A stretch of 44,155 nt of DNA, from the NCBI GenBank assembly GCA_946554325.1, contig CAMNSB010000004.1:1-44155 (forward strand). The letters run 5' to 3'. This DNA is from an uncultured Mycoplasmatota bacterium (GTDB taxonomy: Bacteria; Bacillota_I; Bacilli_A; RF39; UBA660). This document shows, piece by piece, positions 18,411 to 28,518 of this stretch. The position numbers and the translations under genes were made by a program. Position 1 is the stretch's first letter; every line of letters begins with the position of its first letter. The notes beneath the pieces are model-generated. The model saw only the letters and a list, made by a program, of their open reading frames with translations. It was not told the origin of the DNA and made no database searches.

Positions 18411-19077
18411 ATGGAAAGAATAAAATTTAGTACACTTCATTTAGAGAATTTAAAACGTTATTCAAAACAAGGGACGAATGCCACTTTATATATAGATTCT
18501 GATGGAGTGCGGCTATGAAGGTTTTAGATCGTTATACTATGGAAGAAAAGAAAGAGCTTTTTTATGGATGGGAAATGAAGGATCTTTCTATTGATAGGTT
18601 TTTGTTCCCTCATACTTTATATGTAGAAGAGGATAAGGTAGAAGCTTATGCTATCCATCATTTGAAAAATTCAGAGATATTATATGATTATTATCAAGAC
18701 TACTCTTTTTTTAATTTTGATCAGATGCTTCATTCTTTTAAAGATGCAAGTCTTATTTTGAGGCGTGTTCATGAAAATAAGATTGTGGGAGGAGATATTA
18801 ATTTTGATAATATCTTGATTAATCAAAATGGTTTCTTACAATATATTGATGTTTTTGATAGTTGTCACTTTGATTCTTTTTGTTCTGCTAATTTTGTTTC
18901 TTTAGCATTATATAATTTTATGACTTTATATAGGGGGGGACTTCTTCTTTTGATATCAATGAAAATACAGATAAAATTTCTTTTTTACTTGCTATTCGTC
19001 GTTTGATTGCAAATAAGAGTAATACTATCCGTTATTTTATAGAACTAAAACAAAAAATAAGAAGATGTAAATTATAA
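18411..19077 (+). pseudogene. Protein-kinase-like gene split by two frame changes
   Basis: MERIKF...SKQGTNATLYIDSDGVRL (ends 18518), then MKVLDRY...GGDINFDNILI (18515-), then after a 7-G run (18933-18939) the reading continues in another frame TSSFDINENTDKISFLLAIRRLIANKSNTIRYFIELKQKIRRCKL* to 19077. Confidence 0.65.
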
Positions 19078-19093
19078 GCTCTTCTTATTTTTA

Positions 19094-19408
19094 TTATCCG
19101 TTTAAATCTGATAGTTCTACTCCTAGCATTTGTGCTTTCTCATCTATTTTCATACTCTCTGCTTTTTCTAGGGAATACCATCCTTTTTGAAACATCAATT
19201 CAAAAACTTCTCGTTGCATAGTGGCAATATTTAAAAACATATCATAGTAACTTTGATATAAATGCTCATTACTTGCCTCTGTCATTGTCACTACATAGTC
19301 TTTTTCTATACATTTTAGAGAGCTAAGCAAATCTCCTAGATGGTCTTTATCATTTAACTTCATTCCTTTAGGCACTTCTACTTTGGGATTGGATATTTTA
19401 TTATTCAT
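19094..19408 (-). CDS. CotF-like spore coat protein
   Basis: DLLSSLKCIEKDYVVTMTEASN...REVFELMFQKGWYSLEKA. Confidence 0.65.
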   Translation of the reverse strand: MNNKISNPKVEVPKGMKLNDKDHLGDLLSSLKCIEKDYVVTMTEASNEHLYQSYYDMFLNIATMQREVFELMFQKGWYSLEKAESMKIDEKAQMLGVELSDLNG

Positions 19409-19628
19409 TAGATCCTCCTTGATTTAAAATATTTAAGATTGTATTTGTATTTTCATGAAACATTTTGCTAGCACGTGTTATGATATCTTTCACATCATTT
19501 TCCTCTACTTGTTGAATACAATTACTTAGCTTTTTATAGATAGAACAATTCCAATTGAACATGTCTGATAGATAATCTAGATCCTTTCCTGTAATAATGT
19601 TAGGTACTACTTCGTAGTTTTCTTGCAT
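19401..19628 (-). CDS. Small spore-coat-associated protein (start MQENYEV)
   Basis: Coupled with CotF-like gene; ORF track start 19679 probably too far upstream. Confidence 0.5.
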   Translation of the reverse strand: MQENYEVVPNIITGKDLDYLSDMFNWNCSIYKKLSNCIQQVEENDVKDIITRASKMFHENTNTILNILNQGGSNE

Positions 19629-19747
19629 AAATTCATCTCCTTCCTTTTTAGTATGAACTGCTCTCTTTTTTTCATACAATGAAATAATTCTTGCCTTCTA
19701 TCTTTATTTTCTCTATAATAAGCAATGAAAGAAAAGAGGGACTTATT

Positions 19748-20500
19748 ATGCCAAAAAATTATCATAAAGAAATTACAGAAATTATAAAAAGTGGAATCTT
19801 GCAAGAAGATAAGCTTACCATTCAAAAGAAGATGATAGAACTTTCTAAAATTCATGATGTCAACGCTATGAAAACATTATACTTATTAATTCGGATGCAA
19901 CCAACGATTGCTTTCGAAAACACTAAGTATTTAATGGCAAACCTAGATTATCAAGACAAAATCGACCACAGTACCATTATGACAAATTTGGCAAATAACA
20001 CTGTAAAGGCATCTTATCGCTTGTTATATGCACTTATTACCTCATTTTATATCAATCCTAATCTAAAAGATGAGAATAAAAGTACTTTATATGGTTACTT
20101 AATGGCTCATCTTGCTGATATTTATAAAGCAGATAATAACTTTCATGCGAAAGTAGAATTAGAAAAATTAATGTTTGGACTAGTAGAAAAAACAATGCTC
20201 TTATACCCATTTGATCCTAAAAAGAAATGTTATCAAGATAAATTTGGAAGTCAAAAAAATTATTATGAACTACTAGAGAGATACCAAAATGAACATTCTT
20301 ATTATTTTAGTCATCCATCAAAGGAAACACCAAAAATGAAAAAATTATTAAAAAGAATGGAGCAAGAAGAACCTTACACTCCATCCAAAAGTTGCATGAG
20401 TAAAATCAGGGATATAGAAATATTTCAAACAGATGAGAGATTTACAAAAGTAAAGCGTTATAACTATAGTACTTTAGAGTTTACAAAAAAGCATTTTTAA
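19748..20500 (+). CDS. Conserved hypothetical protein
   Basis: Start MPKNYHKEITEI more plausible than track start 19691; terminator AAAGGACttgtGTCCTTT follows. Confidence 0.6.
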   Translation: MPKNYHKEITEIIKSGILQEDKLTIQKKMIELSKIHDVNAMKTLYLLIRMQPTIAFENTKYLMANLDYQDKIDHSTIMTNLANNTVKASYRLLYALITSFYINPNLKDENKSTLYGYLMAHLADIYKADNNFHAKVELEKLMFGLVEKTMLLYPFDPKKKCYQDKFGSQKNYYELLERYQNEHSYYFSHPSKETPKMKKLLKRMEQEEPYTPSKSCMSKIRDIEIFQTDERFTKVKRYNYSTLEFTKKHF

Positions 20501-20650
20501 AAGGACTTGTGTCCTTTCAGGCTGTTGACAAAGTAAATTTTGTTAATAGTCTTTTAATTTATTAACAAATCTGTTATTATAAAAATGCGAGTGATAATCT
20601 ATTCTCAATAAATACATTGTCATAACTCGCTTTTTTGATATAAAACTGAT

Positions 20651-20773
20651 ATGTCTTTATTAAAATGTTTATATTTATCTACTAAAAATATATCTAAAAA
20701 ATGGGATCAGGCTTATAGAAATTGGGGATCTATTTTATCAGAACTATCTATTATGTTTGATAATAGAATATAA
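20651..20773 (+). pseudogene. IS256-like transposase C-terminal remnant
   Basis: MSLLKCLYLSTKNISKKWDQAYRNWGSILSELSIMFDNRI* resembles the IS256-family C-terminus (K-W-x-x-x-x-R-N-W). Confidence 0.6.
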
Positions 20774-20888
20774 ATTCTTTGACAATTAAATAATATATGT
20801 TATTATTTAGATAACAAAAAAGGAACTATTAAAGTTCCAAAATATCGTGGTTAGATGTCATTTACACAGATTTTTTTACACACTCGCA

Positions 20889-20948
20889 GGTACTTATACT
20901 CATAAAAATTTAAACGACTTGATAGAGCCTATTAATCTATTTGATTAA
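20889..20948 (+). pseudogene. Tyrosine integrase C-terminal remnant
   Basis: GTYTHKNLNDLIEPINLFD* resembles the integrase end (cf. RVYTHKLIDELIDEVNKI in 14079-15104). Confidence 0.55.
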
Positions 20949-20994
20949 TAGTTTTTTGTTGTCTACATGTTGTCTACGCTAAATCATAAAAACA

Positions 20995-21034
20995 ATAAGA
21001 AAGCCACTTATAATTGAGTGACTTTCTTATTTAT
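20995..21034 (-). terminator. Probable native terminator of tRNA-Thr, displaced by Element A
   Basis: Inverted repeat AAGAAAGCCACT/AGTGACTTTCTT with one wobble; on minus strand followed by T-rich run. Confidence 0.55.
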
Positions 21035-21165
21035 CAACAAAATAATGGTGCGAGTAAGAAAGTTATTTCAAACTTTTTTCGCTAAAGTAAGATCAATACA
21101 ATATTTGTATCAATTTCTAATAATATTTTAACAAATAATGAAATAAGTAGCAATATTTTTGATTC

Positions 21166-22143
21166 TTATTTTTTATTTCTATCGAATAGTGTTTTCTTTA
21201 AAATAGGACCTTGAATTTCATCTAGATTTATATATTCATGTCGTTTGAAACTCAATACTATATCTTCAAGAGTTTCTGTTGTAAATAAACATTCTATTTC
21301 ATCAGATATAGATTTCAATTCAACAGATGGCATTTTTTGTTCATTATTATCTATTAAATATTCCCATTCGTTTATGTAATATAAAACATTACCATATTGA
21401 TTAATAACCATAATATTTTTATTATTTGATTTATTGTATAAAATTGGGCTGACATTTCCAATAATTCTTGAAACATCACACACATCTTGATTACCAACTA
21501 ATGCTATTAATTTCTCATATTGTTCTGGATATACAGAATACACAATAAAATTAGAAACAGAAGAAAACCTTAAATGTTCATATAAATTTCTAGATAGAAC
21601 TTTAATTTTACCTTTATTATTTATTATTAATTTATTTAATTCTTTTACATTAGATTGCTCTAAATCAGATGTATTAATTAAAATTTGTTGTTCCAACATT
21701 TTATAACTAGATAACCTATCGTTAAATTCTTGTTTTTTTTCTAAAATTCTTTCATCTAAATCTTCTGTGTATGGTAAATAAACCCAAGTCTTATCACACA
21801 ATTCTTTATTTTTTTGCGTTGCAAATTCTAGTGCTTCTTCATAATTATCAAATACTTTATCTACTAAATTCGAATTAGTACAGGCATAATTAATAAGATT
21901 AAATTCTGGTATAACTCTTTCCCAACTATAATACTGTCTCTTTTGATATGGAAATACAACCTCATATTCTTTTAAAGATTTGCCATTTTCTTTATATCTA
22001 ATTTTGTCACTTAATAGGTAACATTTAGATACTATATAACAAACTACATCATAGTTTCTTTCTAATTCATTTAACCCATGACACCAACCAATTTGTTCAA
22101 TAATTGGCATAGCAACATATTTAACTGGATAATTACATTTCAT
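21166..22143 (-). CDS. Element A cargo protein, unknown function
   Basis: 325-aa intact ORF with GGGAGG RBS; no recognised motif. Confidence 0.8.
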   Translation of the reverse strand: MKCNYPVKYVAMPIIEQIGWCHGLNELERNYDVVCYIVSKCYLLSDKIRYKENGKSLKEYEVVFPYQKRQYYSWERVIPEFNLINYACTNSNLVDKVFDNYEEALEFATQKNKELCDKTWVYLPYTEDLDERILEKKQEFNDRLSSYKMLEQQILINTSDLEQSNVKELNKLIINNKGKIKVLSRNLYEHLRFSSVSNFIVYSVYPEQYEKLIALVGNQDVCDVSRIIGNVSPILYNKSNNKNIMVINQYGNVLYYINEWEYLIDNNEQKMPSVELKSISDEIECLFTTETLEDIVLSFKRHEYINLDEIQGPILKKTLFDRNKK

Positions 22144-22247
22144 TGGTAAACCTCCCTTGATTACTTATTATTTTATCACACTTTTATACTATTTTAACAA
22201 TTATTATCATTTTTTCGTTAAATATATTCTTCGTTTCTAAATAGAAT

Positions 22248-22422
22248 CCTACTTTTATAGCAGGGTAATTTTGCACTTGACGAAATTTCTAACCCCCTAT
22301 ATATTTTGACATCTCACTATCGTTCATATCAAAATATGGGGGCTAAGGTTTAGGCAACCTTAGAATCCACCTGCCTTATTTCGTATTATTTCAAAACTTC
22401 GTAATGAAATAAAACTACATAA
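22248..22422. promoter_or_regulatory. Conserved structured noncoding region, oriT-like (Element A copy)
   Basis: Near-identical to 35722-35900; hairpins 22293-22342 and 22343-22363. Confidence 0.6.
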
Positions 22423-22479
22423 GACTTAAAAATTATTTGTACCTTTTACAAACAATGTTGAGTAAAAGGTCTCATAATT

Positions 22480-24432
<1,953 letters not shown>

Positions 24433-24473
24433 TTAACCCCACAAAAACATAAAACTTCCTTTATTGCTTTCCT

Positions 24474-24501
24474 ATTATAGATTCTTTTAATGTAAAGTCA
24501 A
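24474..24501 (-). promoter_or_regulatory. Recombinase promoter TTGACT-16-TATAAT
   Basis: Same element and spacing in Element B (38122-38149). Confidence 0.65.
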
Positions 24502-24567
24502 GACATAATTACCATTTTTTGCCTATTTTAAGACGATTTTAAAGGAAGTTGGTACAAATACTTATAT

Positions 24568-24843
24568 TTAGTTTAATTGCTTAATAAAGATTTCTAAATC
24601 TGACAATTTGATTTTATTAGATAAATTCTCAATAAAGATTTCATTAGAATAATTAAATACTAAAAATGTTACACCTTTAATAATAATTCTATGGGGTTCT
24701 ATGTAGTTTAAATTTGTCTTATTAATTTTTCTAATATTGCCATTGATAATAGTAGGTGTAGTATTACAAAAACTACATATAAATTCTATTTTATTCTTTA
24801 ATTCATTATCAATTTCTAATTCTTTCTTTGTAATAGTTACCAT
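24568..24843 (-). CDS. 91-aa element-conserved CxxC protein
   Basis: Homologue of 38216-38491; EFICSFCNTTPTIINGNI...IEPHRIIIKGVTFLVFNYS. Confidence 0.8.
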   Translation of the reverse strand: MVTITKKELEIDNELKNKIEFICSFCNTTPTIINGNIRKINKTNLNYIEPHRIIIKGVTFLVFNYSNEIFIENLSNKIKLSDLEIFIKQLN

Positions 24844-24952
24844 TTCATCTGTCCTCCTTTACTTAAACAATTAAAAAGTACCAACTTCTTATTTGAAATT
24901 GATACTTATATATTTAAGTCCTAAACTATAAAAGTTCGGACAGATTGCTTAC

Positions 24953-25027
24953 TGGTGCCGAATGACATAGTCGAAATGTCCTCTGACCCTTACCAAGGGC
25001 CTGTTTTACCGCTAAACTAAATCGGCA
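24953..25027 (-). tRNA. tRNA-Thr(GGT)
   Basis: Revcomp TGCCGATTTAGTTTAGCGGTAAAACAGGCCCTTGGTAAGGGTCAGAGGACATTTCGACTATGTCATTCGGCACCA; loop TTGGTAA. Confidence 0.85.
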
Positions 25028-25216
25028 GTTTTATCGCTAACCTTTATTTATGATTTCAATACTTTATAGTGATTGAATTTTTCATTTAGGTTCATTTCTT
25101 ACTAAACATTATACTATACTTTTGGTAATTTGAAACATTTTTTTATTATTCTCTGAATTTATTTCTAAATTGGCACAATTCAATATAAAAGAAAAATGCC
25201 TATTTTATCAAATATC

Positions 25217-25292
25217 TGGTGTCCAAAGCGGGAATCGAACCCACATCGCTTCCTTCGGAGGGAAGTATTCTATCCTTTTGAACTATTCGGAC
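25217..25292 (-). tRNA. tRNA-Arg(CCG)
   Basis: Revcomp GTCCGAATAGTTCAAAAGGATAGAATACTTCCCTCCGAAGGAAGCGATGTGGGTTCGATTCCCGCTTTGGACACCA; loop CTCCGAA. Confidence 0.9.
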
Positions 25293-25303
25293 GGCTGGAA
25301 AAA

Positions 25304-25789
25304 TTATTTTTTACATTTTCCTCCATATTTTTCATAAAATGCAATAAACTTTTCTAATGGTACTTTTCCCTCTTCATCCACAACATTATCTTCTTCTCCT
25401 TCTATTTTTAGAAGTTTATCTGTATCAATATGAGCATAATCAATGGTAGTTACACTCGTCATTGAATTTTTTGTTACTGTAATTTTATTACTATAGTGTT
25501 TTAGTCCATCATATGCCGAATATATTTTTTGATAGGCACTTTTATATTCTTCTATTACACTACTATCTGTGCTAGTAACTTTATCTGTTGCTACTAGTTT
25601 TTTTACATAATTATCTTTATAATATACTTTATTTGTGATTTCTATATCTGTATTTTCACTGTTTGTTATTGCATTCTTTGTACAAGTCATTACTTTATAG
25701 TCTTTTTCTTCTTTACTTGTACATGCAGTTAAAAAAACTAATACTACTAGAATGATTAAGCTTGTCACTTTATTTTGCTTTTTTCTCAT
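25304..25789 (-). CDS. Lipoprotein (DUF1307/YehR-like)
   Basis: LVFLTACTSKEE lipobox; paralogue of 38684-39175. Confidence 0.75.
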   Translation of the reverse strand: MRKKQNKVTSLIILVVLVFLTACTSKEEKDYKVMTCTKNAITNSENTDIEITNKVYYKDNYVKKLVATDKVTSTDSSVIEEYKSAYQKIYSAYDGLKHYSNKITVTKNSMTSVTTIDYAHIDTDKLLKIEGEEDNVVDEEGKVPLEKFIAFYEKYGGKCKK

Positions 25790-26324
25790 TTGTCATACTC
25801 CCTTGTTCGTCTTTTTCTTTTAATTCGTTTAATATCTTTTTTTGATTTTTTAAAATCTGTTCCATTTTATCATGTAATTCTTCTAAAATCAATTCACTTT
25901 TTAAGTCTATTCTATAATCATTTTGGTTTCTAAGACTATCTTTCTCAGCTTGCCTATTTTGGCTCATCATAATAATTGGAGCCTGTAATGCAGCAATACA
26001 GGAAAGTAATAAATTTAGTAGTATAAATGGATAAGGGTCAATTTTATTTCCATCACTTAATATTTTGACATTTAAAATTATCCAAAAGGCTAAAAAGGAA
26101 ATAAATAAAAAGATAAAAGTCCAACTACCTGTAATTTCTGATATTTTGTCTGCTAGACGATCTCCTAATGTCATTGTGTTTTCTTCTTGCTTATCTACAT
26201 CAATAGAAATTGGTTGATCCACTAGTAAATCTAATAACTCTTCCTCATCTTTTTCCCCTAAATCCGTATTTAAAAGCATTTTTACAATTTCTTTTTTTGT
26301 CTTTTTTGTTTCCATACACTTCAC
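25770..26324 (-). CDS. DUF1003 membrane protein
   Basis: GDRLADKISEITGSWTFIFLF...FILLNLLLSCIAALQAPIIMMSQNRQ. Confidence 0.85.
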   Translation of the reverse strand: MKCMETKKTKKEIVKMLLNTDLGEKDEEELLDLLVDQPISIDVDKQEENTMTLGDRLADKISEITGSWTFIFLFISFLAFWIILNVKILSDGNKIDPYPFILLNLLLSCIAALQAPIIMMSQNRQAEKDSLRNQNDYRIDLKSELILEELHDKMEQILKNQKKILNELKEKDEQGSMTNEKKAK

Positions 26325-26351
26325 CTACTCCATAGTATAACATAGTTTCTT

Positions 26352-27299
26352 TTATTTTTCTATTTCCCCTTCAAATAATTTGTCTACATTTTTATTTGGA
26401 ATCAACATGTTTACTTCTTTATTCACAGAAAATGTAAAGCGATTGGTATTATGTTTTAGTTCTTCACCATCTACACACCATGATTCTTTCGGGATTTTGC
26501 TAAACTCTAAAATTAAATTATCCGTTTTAAAATAAACTACATTTTTTAGTTTTTTATTATTAGTTGCCAAAATTGTTGTTACTAATCTTGCGATTTCTTT
26601 GATACTTTTTGCCTTACATAGCACTACTTCGAATAGTCCATCATCTAGTTTTACATCATCATAAATATTATTTACTCCTGCTACATGGTTCGTATTGGTA
26701 ATAAAAGCAAAGGAAAAATCATCTTCTTCTTCATGATTATCTACTATATATTTAATGTGATACTGTTTTACTTTTCTAATATGATTTTTAATAGCATAGA
26801 TAATATATCCTAATTTACCAAAGTGTTTTTTTAACTGTCTAGGGGTATCAAATGATATATTTACAAAATTACCAAAACAGGCAACATAAACAAATGGTTC
26901 TTTGTTGATAAGACAAGTATCAATATTTCTTTTTGTTCCAGATAGTATTAATTCTAGATCCTTCTCTATATTTTTTGTCATTCCATACATTCTACCCACA
27001 TCATTTACTGTGCCTTGTGGTAGATGATAAATTAATAATTTCTTTTTTCTTCTTAGATTTCCGACCATTGCTTCATGAAGCGTTCCATCTCCTCCTACAG
27101 AAATGGCTAAATCTATATTTTCTGGTAATTTTTCAAATACTTTTATTGCTCCTGTTTTTCTTTTTGTCTTTTCAAAGGAGAGCTGGTAATGATACTTGTT
27201 TGCAATTTGAATTAAATTCTGTTTATTGAGCTTTGTTTTTCTTTTACCACTTTCTGGATTATAAACTAAAACACATTTTTTCAATTTTAATCCCTCCAT
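26352..27299 (-). CDS. Diacylglycerol/lipid kinase (YegS/BmrU-like)
   Basis: SVGGDGTLHEAM, PQGTVNDVGR. Confidence 0.9.
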   Translation of the reverse strand: MEGLKLKKCVLVYNPESGKRKTKLNKQNLIQIANKYHYQLSFEKTKRKTGAIKVFEKLPENIDLAISVGGDGTLHEAMVGNLRRKKKLLIYHLPQGTVNDVGRMYGMTKNIEKDLELILSGTKRNIDTCLINKEPFVYVACFGNFVNISFDTPRQLKKHFGKLGYIIYAIKNHIRKVKQYHIKYIVDNHEEEDDFSFAFITNTNHVAGVNNIYDDVKLDDGLFEVVLCKAKSIKEIARLVTTILATNNKKLKNVVYFKTDNLILEFSKIPKESWCVDGEELKHNTNRFTFSVNKEVNMLIPNKNVDKLFEGEIEK

Positions 27300-27437
27300 G
27301 TTATTATTATATCATATCACTACTCTTTTCTTGCAAAATTTCACTTATTTTCCATAATATTTATTTTTTATCTAGGTATCTATTATACTTATATTTTTTT
27401 ATTTTTAATATAATATAGGGAAAGGAGAATTGATAAT

Positions 27438-27593
27438 ATGTACGGATACGGATATCCAATCTATTATAGCTGCCCTGGGAATAATAATGATAACTCAAAC
27501 TCTAGTTGGATATGGATTATTATTATAGTATTCATTTTATTCTTCTTATTTTGGGGAAATGATTCTAGGGGACATAATAATTGCTGTCGCTAA
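27438..27593 (+). CDS. YjcZ-type small sporulation-like protein (51 aa; not in ORF track)
   Basis: AAAGGAG RBS; MYGYGYPIYYSCPGNNNDNSNSSWIWIIIIVFILFFLFWGNDSRGHNNCCR. Confidence 0.7.
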   Translation: MYGYGYPIYYSCPGNNNDNSNSSWIWIIIIVFILFFLFWGNDSRGHNNCCR

Positions 27594-27615
27594 TTATTTC
27601 TTTTAAAGCACGTTT

Positions 27616-28134
27616 TCAGTAATGTGCTTTTTTTATTTTACTATAGTCTTTTTCTAAGGTATTTATAAATTCAGTGGGAATTTTTTCTTTTGCTGATAGA
27701 ATTGAGTTTTTATCAATTCCATATAATGATTCTGCCATAGAACCTACAATACAAGCATTTGTATTGGTATCGCCACCAAGGAATATCACTTTTAAATAAC
27801 CAATAGGAGAAATACACATCATCGCTCCATTTCCTTTACTTTTTCCTTCATTTGGTCCTTTATACCATTTTATTAAATTTGGAGAAAAAGAGGATTTAAA
27901 GTATGGTGTCCACTCTAGTTTATAGTTTTCATATTTTTGAATATATTTTTTTAGGCATTTTTCATAGTTTCCATTATTTAATATGACATCCAGTATGGCT
28001 ATGGTTAGAATTGTATTATCACTATAAAAACTTTTATCTTCTATTATTTTATTCATAGAAACAGGATGTACTTTTTTTATTTAATCAAATTCATAAATAG
28101 AACCTACTAAATCTCCTATGATGGCTCCATACAT
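27616..28134 (-). pseudogene. ADP-ribosylglycohydrolase-like gene interrupted by an in-frame TAA
   Basis: MYGAIIGDLVGSIYEFD(stop 28081-28083)IKKVHPVSMNKIIEDKSFYSDNTIL..., same frame on both sides. Confidence 0.7.
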
Positions 28135-28159
28135 ATTTTACTATCTTCTTTGTATTTTT

Positions 28160-28501
28160 TTATGATAGATGTTTTACTACCCATTCCAAATATTTTTTGC
28201 GTTTTAAAATAGATAATTTATACTTATCTCCATTTTTCATTTGAATCAAAATACCAAATGGAAAAAATGGTGGTGTTAGACATGTTTTTGCTGTTGCAAT
28301 GTCTTCTATCTTAATTTCCCAACTTACACTTTCTGTTCCAATAAGTCCTGATGCTAAAAAGGTAATTCTTTTATCTGTAAAGTAGTATTTCCCTGAAACT
28401 TGTCTATTGATACTTAAATTAGGCATTTTCCAACAATCCCCTGCTACCTTTTCTGCAAATAATTGTTCCTCTTCTTTTACTTCATATACTTTTTTTACCA
28501 T
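28160..28501 (-). CDS. GRAM/PH-like domain protein
   Basis: KYYFTDKRITFLASGLIGTESVSWEIKIEDIATAKTC. Confidence 0.55.
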   Translation of the reverse strand: MVKKVYEVKEEEQLFAEKVAGDCWKMPNLSINRQVSGKYYFTDKRITFLASGLIGTESVSWEIKIEDIATAKTCLTPPFFPFGILIQMKNGDKYKLSILKRKKYLEWVVKHLS

Positions 28502-28518
28502 ATTTTCTCCTTTTATTA

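Noticed and set aside
26933-27418. Plus-strand ORFs antisense to and upstream of the lipid kinase
   Set aside because: Shadow ORFs with Phe/Leu/Tyr-rich AT-derived composition.
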